Made by a program: the position numbers and the translations under genes. DNA of 64,000 nt from Nymphaea colorata (Eukaryota > Streptophyta > Magnoliopsida > Nymphaeales > Nymphaeaceae): NCBI RefSeq assembly GCF_008831285.2, contig NC_045151.1, positions 4,089,544-4,153,543 on the forward strand. The letters are read 5' to 3'. This document shows positions 48,771 through 60,305 of this stretch, in pieces. Position 1 is the stretch's first letter, and each line of letters opens with the position of its first letter. The notes under the pieces were generated by a model. The model was not told the DNA's origin. It did not search any database and was given only the letters and a program-made list of their open reading frames with translations.

Positions 48771-49770
48771 ATTATAGAATATGAAAAATCTATACTGACA
48801 CCACCAACAGCAGATGCCGAAATCATGCTCCCTCTTTCGCTAGATTCACACCGAATGTGAATCTAAGCTGACGAAAACCGTCTCCTTCTTGTTTTGCATG
48901 GATCACAATATAATCCTCTGCTATGTTCATCCATGTCGACAGCCTTCACAAGAGAAAACAGATCGCATGTCAGGAACAGACGAAGTCAAGATGGTCCATT
49001 AACTCCTGCCGCAGATCAAGTGCAGAACAGCTGTCAATTGTCAACAATTCAAGCTTGAAGAGGCAGGCGATCTGTTTCTTTGCATCCGTGGGACATGTTG
49101 TAGCTACTGCATCATTTTGTTGGAGAGTAATGTTATTGATGTCTACCAAGAACTTGAGATTGGGGATGTCAGAAAGGCATAGGTATCTTAGTTTCGGGAG
49201 GCATTTCCAGTAGCCTCCCAAAGTGATGTCCCCGGTGAAACCTTCCAGTAGCAATTCCTCCAGTTGGGAGAGACACCACACCCACTGGAAATGGATTGGA
49301 TTTATATCAGCTTGAAAATGGAATCAACATGCATATTCTTGAATTATGACAAGTAAAAACATATCCATTCGCTGTAACAGCTTTATGCGAGTTAGGCTCC
49401 TTACCTTCATGCAAACAAGATCACCTATACAGGGAAAGGTTAGCATTATCTCATCGAATAACGAATTGGTATTTACAAAGAGGTTCGTCGTTCTTCAGCG
49501 AACCACACAACCTTATCAACAGAAGGATCCCAAGAGAAGCACGAGTGGAACATGCTAATTTTCACAATCAGAAAAACAAAGGGTTGACTAAACCCTCCAG
49601 ATGAGCAAAAAGAGAAAACCAACTATGAGCAGCTGTTGGTCTTCACAAGATAAATTTCCCCTCTCCTTTAGATGGGCATTATGAACACACCAAAATCGAC
49701 CATAGAGTTCCCTTTTTCCGCCTTCACTCTGTACTCAAAATCTTCTAAAAATCTGCTGCAAACAGCCCAC
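48771..49770. repeat. Duplicon segment shared with 29204-30085
   Basis: Directly continuous with the 5' flank of NLR-D, unlike the C side where the copia element intervenes. It carries NLR fragment F. Confidence 0.85.
48960..49290 (-). pseudogene. NLR-F: C-terminal LRR fragment
   Basis: Partner of NLR-E. MWCLSQLEELLLEGFTGDIT, YWKCLPKLRYLCLSDIPNL and KKQIACLFKLELLTIDSCSA lead to QELMDHLD and a stop. It is better conserved than E. CC, NB-ARC and most LRRs are absent. Confidence 0.87.
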
Positions 49771-49835
49771 GCAGCTCTGATGCGTTCTGCCATCTTGATA
49801 TTGGTAACATCAATAAAAATAAGTTTTACATGCCT

Positions 49836-51085
49836 TCACTGATGCTGACTGGGCAGGTTGTGTGCATGATAGTGATAACGCATCTAATGCACCAGCTCAT
49901 GGTATCGTCCCCAAATCAGTAATCAACAATCTTAATGTCACCAAATAAGAAATCAGCAATATTAAAGGGGAACGAATCAGGCAAGAAGATAACGCACCAC
50001 CAGCCAGTGCCGACTTCTCAGATCATGGTAACATAGCAGCTCATCATTCCATAAAATCGGGTGCCACCAATATTGCAGGGATACAAATCGGGCACGAGAG
50101 AAAAACGGATCTTGATAAAAATGAGAGATTTAACATTCCATAAAATCGGGTGCCACCAATATTGCAGGGATACAAATCGGGCACGAGAGAAAAACGGATC
50201 TTGATAAAAATGAGAGATTTAAGGATGACGTTGAACAAAAGGAGAGAATCAAGGTGAGAGGCTGTAATCCGATTGAAAATGGTGGACTGAATTCAAATTT
50301 GAATTCATCCAAACTATGTATAAAATCGTATTAAGGGAACCAGATCATCAAAGAATTGATGACTGAGTCATGGAGTAGGATTTTAACGAACCAGGTTAAT
50401 TTTTGAGTCATCTTTTTCTCCTTTCCTCTTTTTTCAGATTGAAAGTCAAATTCAGGTTGCGTTGTTTTCCTTGGAGAAAATAGGGTGTCATGGCCGTCAT
50501 GCAAACAAAAATCTGTAGCTCTTTCTAGCACAGAAACAGAGTACAGGGCACGGGTCGAAGGAATAGTTGAATTACTGTGGCTGCAATCATTGATTAAGGA
50601 ACTTGGTTTCTCATTGCAAGAGGCTCCAAATTTTTGGTGCGACAACAAAGGAGCACTCAGTGCTTCTCTACAGGACAAAACATATAAAGATAAGTTTTCA
50701 TTTTGTAAGAGACTGTCAGCGGAGGTGACATCCAAATTCAGTTCATTCGATCCTAAGAACACCAAGCCGATTGGCTTACAAAGCCATCAAGTATTTTATC
50801 TTTTGTAAAGTGCCGAGACACTCTATGCGTATGAGAACCAACGCAGAGATTGTAGGGGTGTGTTAAGGAAGGTACTGAGGATGGTCCGGAACTTAACATC
50901 CAACTTAGAATTCTGTTCTTTTGCATATTCTCTCATATCAGTGAATGTAATTGTGTTAGTGCTTCATGTACATTAGTTATTGTAACTGTGTAACTATTCC
51001 TGTACTGCTATCTATATGAATGCAAGAGACTAGTCACAAGTGTAACCAGTAAAACAGTTTTTCATTTCTCTCGCAGTTATACCAT
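49836..51085 (+). mobile_element. Third copia remnant: RNase H and 3' LTR
   Basis: AFTDADWAGCVHD (49836-49872) is the start of a copia RNase H block. After about 610 bp of other sequence it resumes with SWPSCKQKSVALSSTETEYR (50488 on), ELLWLQSLIKELGF and FWCDNKGALS. A purine-rich stretch ends at 50860 and a putative LTR starts TGTTAAGG at 50861 and ends near 51085 beside NLR-G. Internal regions upstream are missing. Confidence 0.8.
50045..50222. repeat. 89-bp exact tandem duplication
   Basis: Two adjacent copies, 50045-50133 and 50134-50222, with no difference that I can see. The unit starts CATTCCATAAAATCGGGTGC. It lies in the segment that interrupts the copia RNase H. Confidence 0.95.
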
Positions 51086-51129
51086 GCTTCTCCTTTGGCA
51101 ATTGTTCTTTTACTGTTTTTCTAGTCCCC

Positions 51130-51730
51130 CTTCTTCAGTTTCTTCAATCATGTGCCGATTTATCAAATCATCAATCCATTAGTCTGCTGTCACTTCCACA
51201 ACTCCTTTCTTTTGGTCAATCAATCCATGTGCCACCCATTGCATGACCAACTCAGGCCTTCCTATCACTTAATCCTTTCGATAAATGCAGCAATATACAA
51301 AACAATTCTTCAAATAATGTGGCAAGTCATCGTAGCTCAGGATGAGACCAAGATGAATGCTACCAGCCTACTGCATATTTCAGAGGATGATGATGAGGCA
51401 GGCGTCTTCGATTCCTAGATCTCACACTTATCAATGCTTTCCCAAACAGCTTTTGTCATTTTTTTTTTGTACGCATTAAGGACCCTACCATCTGGACCAC
51501 AAGTGGCAAGCCACCACAGTTGTCCACTATCCTCTCCCCTGTACCTTTCAAATTGTGACTCACCAATTCATTTTCTTCTTTTGATGCCACATCCAGAAAC
51601 AAGCTCCAGCTTTCTTCAGAAATCATTTCTGGTAATTTATGCATTTTAGCACCAATCCCTTCGGAGGCTTCTACCTTTCTACTAGTGATCAAAATCGTTA
51701 TTTCCTTTGAAACCACCTCAGGATTCATTT
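51130..51730 (-). pseudogene. NLR-G: NB-ARC fragment
   Basis: The minus-strand frame 51456-51728 has RNBS-B (ILITSRKVEASEGIG), RNBS-C (EESWSLFLDVA) and GLPL (CGGLPLVVQMVGSLM). The continuation to about 51130 has RNBS-D-like and winged-helix sequence (LVMQWVAHGLIDQKK, VTA, IDDLINRHMIEET) in broken frames. It ends just before the MHD region, where the copia LTR begins, so the retrotransposon may have truncated it. P-loop and LRRs are absent. Confidence 0.88.
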
Positions 51731-52954
51731 GCTTTCTGGTAATATACTAAAACTGCTGTCTGAAAACAATTATTGGACATGGATTGAATTTCATGACCCT
51801 CATTTTCTGATAAATTCAGAACAATGAAAACTGCTAATTTAAAATTCTCATGTACCCAGGCTCTCTTTATTTTCATACCTATAAATTCGTAGCATTCGAG
51901 TTTGAAGAAGTTTTATATTTAAAAAACTCAGCTGAAAAATGGGTTATTCAATTGGGCTGTAGGAACAGCCATAGCAGTAGTGTGCTCCATGGATTTGGTA
52001 CTCCAATATGTAGTTGTACGATTGCAATTTCGTGTCTACATAGAACCATTGATTTAACTTAAGTTAAGAAGTATGTTTTAAAACATAAATTCACATGTTT
52101 TATTGTCACATCGTACAAGTCTACTTCCTTTGAATTTAGAAAAAAAAACAACTTATGTTATAAGAATATATATATATATATCGAGATAGAGGGAGAGAGA
52201 AAGAGGAGGTGAAATCTTCTGGCCATCTTGCCCTCTGTCCTATCATGGCCATCTTTTTTTTTTTTCAAATCTGTGCCCAAAGATTATATATATATATATA
52301 TACACACACACAGTTCCCTCGGGTGGCTGATGACCCTTCAGAAGTGTAGTTATTCATAATCATATTTTGAAAGGACATTCTTAGTGTGTAGTACTCGATG
52401 ATGAAATTACATTTATTTAATTTCTTGTTGCTAATTTTATAAAAAATAAAAAATAAACTCATGCGTGGGCATCAGAAGTTTAGCTGCCTACCACTTAGTT
52501 TGGAATGTGGTGAGCCCGTGTGCCCTAGGCAAGATCCATAATTACTGCTAAATAAATCTGAAAAAAATCCCCCAACCCTAATCTTCCATGTCACCTTAAT
52601 TTCCAATCTATCAGGCTAAGGTCAACGAGATGTTTTGCATTTTGTGCCAAGATACACACCTTGAGTAATGAACTCTTGACCTGCTTTAATTTGAAGGTCT
52701 TGAGTTTGATCCTGCCTGGTCCACAAGGCCCGTGTTTGCTCAACATGCGCTATTTGACCCACCAGGTTGGGACTACTAGTCTGTCATTGTTAAAGAGCAC
52801 AACATGAATAAACATGTTGATTGACAGTAGGTTATCACAACAAAGGATAATGAGATTAGATAACAGGTGCAGTATCAACCCAATTACAATTGGCATTTAA
52901 AAGAAAGCGTCTGTGGACTTGGGATGGTGGCTCATGGGGGGGCCACCCTCAATC
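51731..52954. other. Intergenic; contains an NLR upstream block and TA runs
   Basis: The segment near 52530-52600 (TACTGCTAAATAAATCTGAA and following) matches the conserved block upstream of NLR-B, C and D. TA runs lie near 52165-52181 and 52284-52302. A GTCTTGAGTTTGATCCTG word near 52698 resembles a pol III B box but is isolated. No gene is seen. Confidence 0.5.
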
Positions 52955-53500
52955 ATCGGATCTTATAACGGATCCAAGATACAATTAGTTAGGAAGCTCT
53001 ATTTAAATGAACGGATAGTTCATTTGGAGCGGGTGAAGATGATAACTAATTGAAAGCTTTAAATTTATTTTGCTTTCATTTGTACATGTTTCCTTCTTTT
53101 AAATTCAATTTGTGCTCTTGTTCTTCACTAAACTTGTAGTTTTCGTCAAGGAATAGAGCTTATACTTTAATTACTGCTTCGGAGAGAGAGAGAGAGGTCC
53201 TTTGTCTTGTCAACAAATCTTTCAGTTTGTTTACCGTTCCAATGTTCAGCGGCTCAGGATTTGATCTTTTATGTTTATTTTCAGTTCTGAAATGTCTAAG
53301 GTGGCGGCTTAATGGTTCAGTTTTATTCTTTTCCTTGTTTTCTTTTCAATGGAAAACCTGATTAACACTACAGAAAAAAAAAACAATAGTTTTACCATGG
53401 GAGGAATGCGTCAAACAATAGTTTTACCATGGGAGGAATGTGTCAGTAAAAATTGCAACACCGTGTTGTAGCCACAATTTGATGAGTACAAGAATCCGAA
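52955..53500. repeat. Segment homologous to 35230-35470 and 36390-36600
   Basis: Collinear with both pieces, in which 35480-36270 is an insertion. A direct repeat of about 40 bp around CAATAGTTTTACCATGGGAG lies at 53383-53440. Confidence 0.75.
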
Positions 53501-53639
53501 GGTTAAACTTTACCTTTTGTACTGTTCACCTTGTAAAAGCAATTGACAATGGCATCGTCAGTTATGGTAACAATTCCAAATACATCATCTTTGAAGAAGA
53601 AAATCAATTTGTCTATGTTCCAATAACCTTTCTTAAACT

Positions 53640-53790
53640 TTGAGAGGTAGGCAATCTGTTCCTGCATTTCATGGATGAATGATGTCCACCAAGGGCTTGA
53701 GCTTGGGGAACAAGAAAGCCACAAGCACCTCAGTTTCTCGACCTTACCATGGCCTCCCAAACTACAAAAAGGAACAACGTATCCTCGTGT
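53640..53790 (-). pseudogene. NLR-I: short C-terminal LRR remnant
   Basis: The minus strand reads LGGHGKVEKLRCLWLS and, after a shift, FPKLKPLVDII, then EQIAYLSKF. This corresponds to the SLGGHWKCLPKLRxL ... QQIACLSKL region at the end of the other NLRs. It is heavily decayed. Confidence 0.65.
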
Positions 53791-53827
53791 GTCTCTACTG
53801 AGCTGGAAAATATTAACTAATATCAAA

Positions 53828-54013
53828 CTAGAGTCGGAGCCAGGAATGTTTTGTTGCAAGAGCCAAACTATGGTTTCAAAATCTTAACAATTTTCAAATT
53901 TTTCACTTGTGTTAAACTAACATTTTGGAAATATACATATAAATTTTTGAATTTTTTGAATCAAAGAGTGGGGGTTGGGGGGTTGGGGTGGACTGGGGTG
54001 AGGGTCCGCCCCA
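53828..54013. mobile_element. hAT-type MITE copy 6, diverged
   Basis: The left end CTAGAGTCGGAGCCAGG and an interior with AAACTATGGTTTCAAAATC belong to the same family. The right end (GGTCCGCCCC) is altered and preceded by a G/T-rich run. No target duplication was found. Confidence 0.5.
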
Positions 54014-54085
54014 ACACCAAGCCCATTTCCTTTCATCAAACACGAGAACACTCATCCTAGAATCTTCATAATTTTCGATCACACA

Positions 54086-54280
54086 CAGAGGAAGAGGGAA
54101 GGAGGAGCCGGCAGGGGCCTTGTCCCCCCATCAGATTTTAAAACTTTAAAAATTTATATGTAAATCTAAAAAATTTTAGTTTAATATATAAAATATTTGA
54201 AAATTTCTATTTTAGCCTCTGTTAAAATTTTGAAACTATAGTTTGGCCCCTGCGACAAAAAATTCCTGGCTCCGCCCCTG
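54086..54280. mobile_element. hAT-type MITE copy 7 (195 bp)
   Basis: The right end CCTGGCTCCGCCCCTG is canonical. The left end is CAGAGGAAGAGGGAAGG followed by AGGAGCCGG. Perfect 8-bp duplication ATCACACA at 54078-54085 and 54281-54288. Confidence 0.85.
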
Positions 54281-54288
54281 ATCACACA

Positions 54289-55656
54289 TGCCTCATAAGT
54301 AGAATGGGGACAACGGTTCCCATTCCAGTGATTCCTTGAAACAATTTTCTGGAAACAAGTTACCAGTTAAAGGTTTTCAGAGGATCAAACTATACATAAA
54401 AGACAAATCTAAACGGGTAAAATTATTCAATGGTACATACTTTTAGTCAACTATGCCCTTTTAAGTACCCACTGCGTGTGGTCTCGCCCTTTCACTTTTA
54501 ACTTCTCATGCCCTCTGTATGTGACTTTATCGACCATGTCTTTTTCGTCTCTCATTTGTCTTGTCCTTATTTCTTTGTTGCCGTTGAAGATACAAGCAGG
54601 GGTAGAGTTAGGAATTTTTCATTAGAAGCTGAATTATAGTTTCAAAATTTTTAACAACAGCAATTTTTTTTTTATTTTTATATCATAAATTTTTGTAAAA
54701 ATTTACATGTAAATTTTTTTTGAGGTCTAAATACCAGCGATTGGAGATCATAAAATCGTGCAAGACGAGTTCAGCTTGGACTCGTTGGAAAATCAGCGTT
54801 CCTCTACCTCAAGTTTCGAACAAGTGAACGCAGGGGAAGACCCTCAGGATTTGAGGTCCATAGATTTAGTATGGGACCTTTCTCACCAATCTTAATTAGA
54901 TCAAGTTTTTGCTAATGTAAGAAGTTAGATCTTAATTGTGCATATATTAGTTTGATTTAAGATCCTTAGTTTTGAGATTTTGCTTCGTTTTGTTTCATAA
55001 AAAGTTGGTCTATACCCATAAGAGGCTGCTTACATCTTGCTTACTGTTTCATTGCTCCCCAGTTTATGCAGAGCAATTCAACCTGGTGGAGTAACAAACT
55101 TTTCATTGCTCCTTTTCTATGCAAAGAACCAATTTCTTCTCTCTTACCTTCAGTAGGAACTAAAGGAGAGCACATAGTTGGTAAACTCGTGGCTCAGATT
55201 CGGATCGGTTGAAGACTGGGTTATGGGGTCAGAGAGTGGACTCGGCAACTTGGCTGGGTTATATCATAAATTTTAATTGTGCATGTTTTCAATAATTAAT
55301 AAATGAAAGAGGTGAGTCTGTTGAGACTTCATATTTGATTTTATCATCACATAAAAGTGAATGACATGTAATATGAGTATGTGTGTATATTTAGTAAAGT
55401 ATACTACATTTCACAATTCAAAAAATACAAACTTCAGTATTAACCAATGCACAATAAAATAGAAAACATACTTAGTTGACAATCCCAGCTAACTCGGCGG
55501 GCTTTGACTTGCAATAAAGGGGCGATTTAAATGGACTTGGGCAAGTACTCTTTGCAATACTCCATTCAGATCTCTCAAGCCCTCAGAGCTGCCGTCTGAT
55601 CTTCCTACCGACCTGTACTCCATGTTCTATTCCGTGGACATTCTCTCTTCCCCTTT
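54289..55656. other. Intergenic with truncated MITE copy 8 (about 54597-54722)
   Basis: CAGGGGTAGAGTTAGGAATT starts a family copy that loses similarity near 54722. The rest is AT-rich without a recognised gene. Confidence 0.45.
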
Positions 55657-58600
55657 TGTAAACACCCCAAAATTTTCCAAAATTTTTGAAGATCCAAAAC
55701 CCAAGTTCAGATCCAAATCGATCATTTCAGATCCAAAATTGGAATCGCATTCGAAACGACAAAATTTGAGCGTTGCGCGTGCATGGACCTTCCCTTTGTT
55801 TTAAAAACTCATTTCTCATGCCAAAATGTGTTTTTAAACCCAAGTTGCACGCTTGAACGAGTCGACAATCGACTAAACCAAAATTGGATTTGGAGCGAGT
55901 TTGGAATTGCTCAAAATGGAGTCGACCGCACATTTGTAACAAAAAAAACCATTTCAATAATTTTATTTTATGAACAACATTTATTTATTTTACTATTTTG
56001 TTAAATTTAAATTAAAAAAAATTGCGACTTCGTGCCTTGGCAACTGCGTGATCGCGCGGACGCGCAATTGATACCCTTTCCCCTCTCCTTTTGACAAAAA
56101 AAACCACTCTCTATGGGGCATTTTTGACTATTTTTAGTGGGCATTAGCCTTGCCCACATCAGAAAATGTTTTCTTGCAGGCCTAATGGTCAATCCCACCT
56201 ATTTCAAGCCTATTTCTTTTACAAAAAAATTGAAAATAAGTCAAAATTATTGAAATTTGGATGAAAATGTTATAAAATTTTTAAAAAATTTGAATTTTGG
56301 GTTTTGGCTCCAAAATCCTCTATAAATACCCCCGACATCCCTCCTCTTGGGCAAGAGTTAGCCCTTGGAAAAACTCTAGTGTATTCTCACTTAAAGACTT
56401 AGAGTTTTTCCCTTAGCTCTCTCTCTCTTCCTCTTTCTATTTCTCTTCTTCCTCTCCAACTTGGAGCAAACTACAACTCTCTTGGAGACATCCTCTTCAT
56501 TATTTTGGAGATTCTTTCAAGGTAAGTCCAAGATCCTTTCAAGGTAAGTCCAAGATCATTTCAAGTATGGTTGTTCATTTTTCTAAGTTATTTCTTATTA
56601 GAGGTATGTAATCATCATTCATCTCATTTCTCTCTTATTTTCTTTCTTCTCATCTTCATCTTTCCATGACCAAAAGAGATAGCACTCAACTTCTTGTTAG
56701 AGACAAGAGGCTATGCTCAAGTGCACTAGGAGCATGGAAAGATGAGATGATCTTTCATTTCTTGATTGAATCATGTTTTCTCTTTTATTGAATATAGCAT
56801 TGTTTTTCTTTCTTCATTTTATTCTTATCTTCATCTCCTCGTGGCAAAAGGAGATAGCACTTAACCTCTTTTTAGAGAAAAGAGGCTATGCTCAGTGCAA
56901 CAGGAGCATAGAAAGTGAGATGATCTTTCATTTCATGATTGAATCATGTTTTCTCATGTATTGAATGTAGCATTGTTTTTCTTTCTTCATTTTCTTCTCA
57001 TCTTCATCTCCCTATGGCTAAAGGAGATAGCACTCAATCTCTTATTAGAGATAAGAGGCTATGCTCAAGTACACCGGGAGCATGAAATATGAGATGATCT
57101 TTCATTTTATAGTTACATTATTCCCTCCCTCCTAGTTGAATCTTTCTCTTTCCATCATCCTCTCTCTCTTTCTTTTCTTACTTAAATATTGTCTATATAT
57201 CATCCACACATAGTTGCTTGGATTTCCCTTTTATATGTGAACATATGGTGGGAATGAGAGTGTGGTTTGGTCGTTCTTTATTTTTATCTTCATATTAATT
57301 TTTGAGGTTGGGACTTGTCCAATCTGAGGAAAACCTTCACAAAAATGTACCTGTTAATGTGCATTTGCATGTCATTTTGTGCTAGTTTCCTTTCTAATAA
57401 TCCAATTAGGAACCCTAACGAGTGCCTCTTTATATTGCTTGATTTTCTTCCACACCCAAAGGTGAAAGAAAAATATCCCTGACGACAAACCAAATAATAA
57501 TATTCTATGTTTATATAAATCATATTTTCTAAAACATTTTTAAAAGAAACCTTCTAATGCGGCCTTAGCGACTTTGCTTAGACTCTTGCATGAGTCCAAG
57601 CTCCTCTCCGGCTCACATTAAACTTGAAGTTGGTAATTTTAAGTTATTTCTTGATTTCTAATCTTGTGAAGGCACACATGTATATACATGTTATATACAT
57701 CCATACGCACATGATGATCTCCCCATCTTTCTCTCTCTATGCTTTCATTTTCCATTTTACAAATTTCCATATGTGCATGAATGCGTAATGCATATGTGCT
57801 CTATTTCCTCTCTTTCAAACATTTTATTCCTCTTTCCAAGACAAATATCTTCCCTTACAGAATTTCCTATACATACCCATATATACGTATGTATATTTTT
57901 CTTTTCCTCTAAAGTCTCTCTTTCTTTTCAAATCAATACATGTTTTTCTCTTGAGCTATTATATATGTGTATATGTGAAGGTATGTACACATATATGCAT
58001 GTCTTTCTCCATCTCTCTATCTTTCTTTTCATAAGAGTGTTTTATCTTTTATATTCTTTTTAACATTCTCCTCTCATGATTTTTTTTATTTATTGACTTC
58101 ATTAAGACCACAAACTAAGTAATGACCAAATATTGGAATCATGTTTGATGGTCTACAATCTCAATCTCCTTTCAAAAAAAAAAAACTTTTCCTTCTTATA
58201 TACGATAATTGTAAAAACAAAAATCTTAGATGTATGTTGTGGTAAGAATGACTTTAGATGAATGTTGTGGTAAGAATGTTTTACATTCTTCCAATCATAT
58301 AGGATGAATGCATCCATGTCTTCACCTTCACTCAATATCAATAATGATCACAAGCACCACTCCAAAGAACTTAAGCAAGATGAGATGAAACTCTAACTAG
58401 GTGGTAACCGAATTAGAACAAAATCTCAAACCTACTTAAAGTATTAAGAGAGCACTAAAATGACTTCAAAATGATTTCTCAAGCTTTCCAAATAATATTT
58501 TCCAATTTTAGTGTTCCCCAAAATATTTCACATTCTCAAGCAACTCTTCAAGAGTATTTTTAAAAGTTTGAAACATCAAACTTTCAATATTTTTCTATAC

Positions 58601-58803
58601 CGCATATAGAATAAAAGAGATGTTTAAGTTAAAACGAAATGCATCAATGATAAACATAGCCCTTGGGTTGATTACCCCCGGTAAAGGCGCCGGGAATGGT
58701 TGATCCTCGTACCGACGGGCGAGTCCCTTTCTTTCTTATTTCAAAATTAAACCTCATTTTTTTGGAGCACTCCAAAACCAATAAAAATTTTGGGATGCAA
58801 ACA
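55657..58803 (+). mobile_element. Solo LTR of about 3.15 kb, probably Ty3/gypsy-type
   Basis: Begins TGTAAACACCCC and ends GCAAACA, with a perfect 5-bp direct repeat CCTTT outside both ends (55652-55656 and 58804-58808). No retroviral coding motif, primer site or polypurine tract lies inside or next to it, so it is best explained as one LTR left after recombination. A TATAAATA box is at 56321-56328, followed by a pyrimidine-rich leader. Internal repeats are a 22-bp tandem pair (56515-56558) and three copies of a 173-bp unit (56648-57125). A conspicuous GC-containing block (GATTACCCCCGGTAAAGGCG, GTACCGACGGGCGAGTCC) lies near the 3' end at 58675-58728. The orientation is taken from the TATA box. 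Confidence 0.7.
56648..57125 (+). repeat. Three tandem ~173-bp units inside the solo LTR
   Basis: Each unit contains GAGATAGCACT, AGAGGCTATGCTCA, GGAGCAT and GAGATGATCTTTCATTT in the same order. Units end at 56820, 56993 and about 57125, the last being shorter. Confidence 0.88.
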
Positions 58804-58849
58804 CCTTTCTTTTCTTTCCCAATTTTTCTAGTTTCCCCAATGATTTAGT

Positions 58850-59605
58850 CAGAGGCGTTTGGAAATTGACACATAAAGACGATGCTCCACCTTTATGTGG
58901 AAACCTCTCACAAGTAGCTGATGTTCACCTTCCTTCACTTGAGGATCTGAGAGCATGGAAATTGCCCAACTGGGAAGGATGGCCAGCAGCTGGATCAAGG
59001 GAATTAGCAACACTAAATTTTATGCCATGCCTAAGAGAGGTGGAATTTCAGAACTGTCCAAAGATGCAGACACAAGAATTGATTTATGCTCTATCCGAGC
59101 TGCCGGGGCATGACGGTCAAGCGACTCGGCTCAGTGCCCTGACAGTGTTGAATTGCCCAAATGAAAGATTGGAGTAGAAATTGCTTCAGCACCTGCCCAA
59201 CCTCAATCTGATGCTCTTGGATGGGGCAGCTATGGAATCAATGCTGTCATTGCCACCAGATCAGCTATCAACATTTCTACCCTTCCTCAAGGATCTGACT
59301 TTGATAGACTCGAGGGTTGAAGAGCTCAAATGGGGAAGGTGCCTAAATGGGTGTGGGCTCTCTCCCAACTGGAGGAATTGCACCTACAAGTTTTACTGAG
59401 GACATCAGTTTGGGAGGCCACTGGCAATGCCTCTTGAAACTGAGACGGTTATCTCTTAAAGACATCCCAAATCTCAAGTCTCTAATGGACGTCAATGATG
59501 TTACTTCCCAACAAAATGATGCAGCACGAACATGTCCTACGGATGCAAAGCAACAGATCATGTCCTGCACTCCATCTGCCGCAGCATTTAAAGGACTGTC
59601 TTAGG
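58850..59605 (+). pseudogene. NLR-H: C-terminal LRR fragment
   Basis: Plus strand, like NLR-A. The frame 58866-59177 has LRR-type sequence (LPSLEDLRAWKLPNWEGW, MPCLREVEFQNCPKMQTQ, LIYALSELPG) matching residues 330-380 of the NLR-A LRR frame. It continues in shifted frames through LPNLNLMLLDGA, FLPFLKDLTL and LRRLSLKDIPNLKSLMDV to about 59605. The 5' part of the gene is replaced by the solo LTR that ends 45 bp upstream. Confidence 0.87.
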
Positions 59606-60059
59606 GAAAGGTTAGACGATAGGAGATGATCTATAGTGTTGCTACATCACGCTGCTGAACTTTTTTTATTCATTTTAAATTGTTTGAAATGCATGTAGCT
59701 TTTAAAATCGGTGACAGATTGTAACAAATCTATTCTTTAAATATGCAAATTTTCATTTCATCGGCTCCTTTCGCTCTCTCTCTCCCCCTTGTTTGATTTG
59801 GTTCTTGCAATTTTTTTTTTGTCATGTTTTCCATCACCAAGTAGAGAGAATGTGAAAGAGTCAATAGTTTGCAACTGTTTTCAGCAAACGTGAGACAAGC
59901 AGGAGAGCGTTTGAAAAGATTTAGTCATCTTGGCTGAACCCTTTGTTCTACCTTAAAACATACAACAACGAAACTAAATTGTTGTTATATATAAAGTTAG
60001 GGAAGAAAATGCGTCAGCAAATTAAAATCTCAATATTACTGTATCCAGGAAACAAATTT
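59606..60059. other. 3' flank of NLR-H, no gene
   Basis: CT-rich and AT-rich sequence. The TTGTTTGATTTGG segment near 59790 resembles the 3' flank of NLR-A (about 2565). Nothing else is recognised. Confidence 0.45.
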
Positions 60060-60305
60060 TTAGTCAAGTTGGGTAAAGAAAACTGAATGGCTGTCATAAT
60101 CAAACTCACACCTGGCACATAATTTAGTCATATGACCAAACCCGCAACAAAGAGCGAGCCTTGAACCCCTGACTATAATATTATCCAACTTGATTACATG
60201 TAAATGTTGAATATTTTCCAGCGCACCAATAATGTTTTGATCTGGAAGGGCACTTTCAAAAATTCTGTCCAAGGACAAGTTCTGTTCAGGTAGATCCGAA
60301 CACAA
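60060..60305 (-). pseudogene. Possible LINE ORF1 zinc-knuckle fragment
   Basis: An 81-codon minus-strand frame contains LCCGFGHMTKLC, similar to but one residue short of the CxxCGxxGHxxxxC knuckle of plant LINE ORF1 (gag-like) proteins, after a short helix-rich stretch. Evidence is weak. Confidence 0.3.

Noticed and set aside
52600-52800. Possible SINE with a B-box-like GAGTTTGATCC
   Set aside because: No A box at the proper distance and no defined ends.
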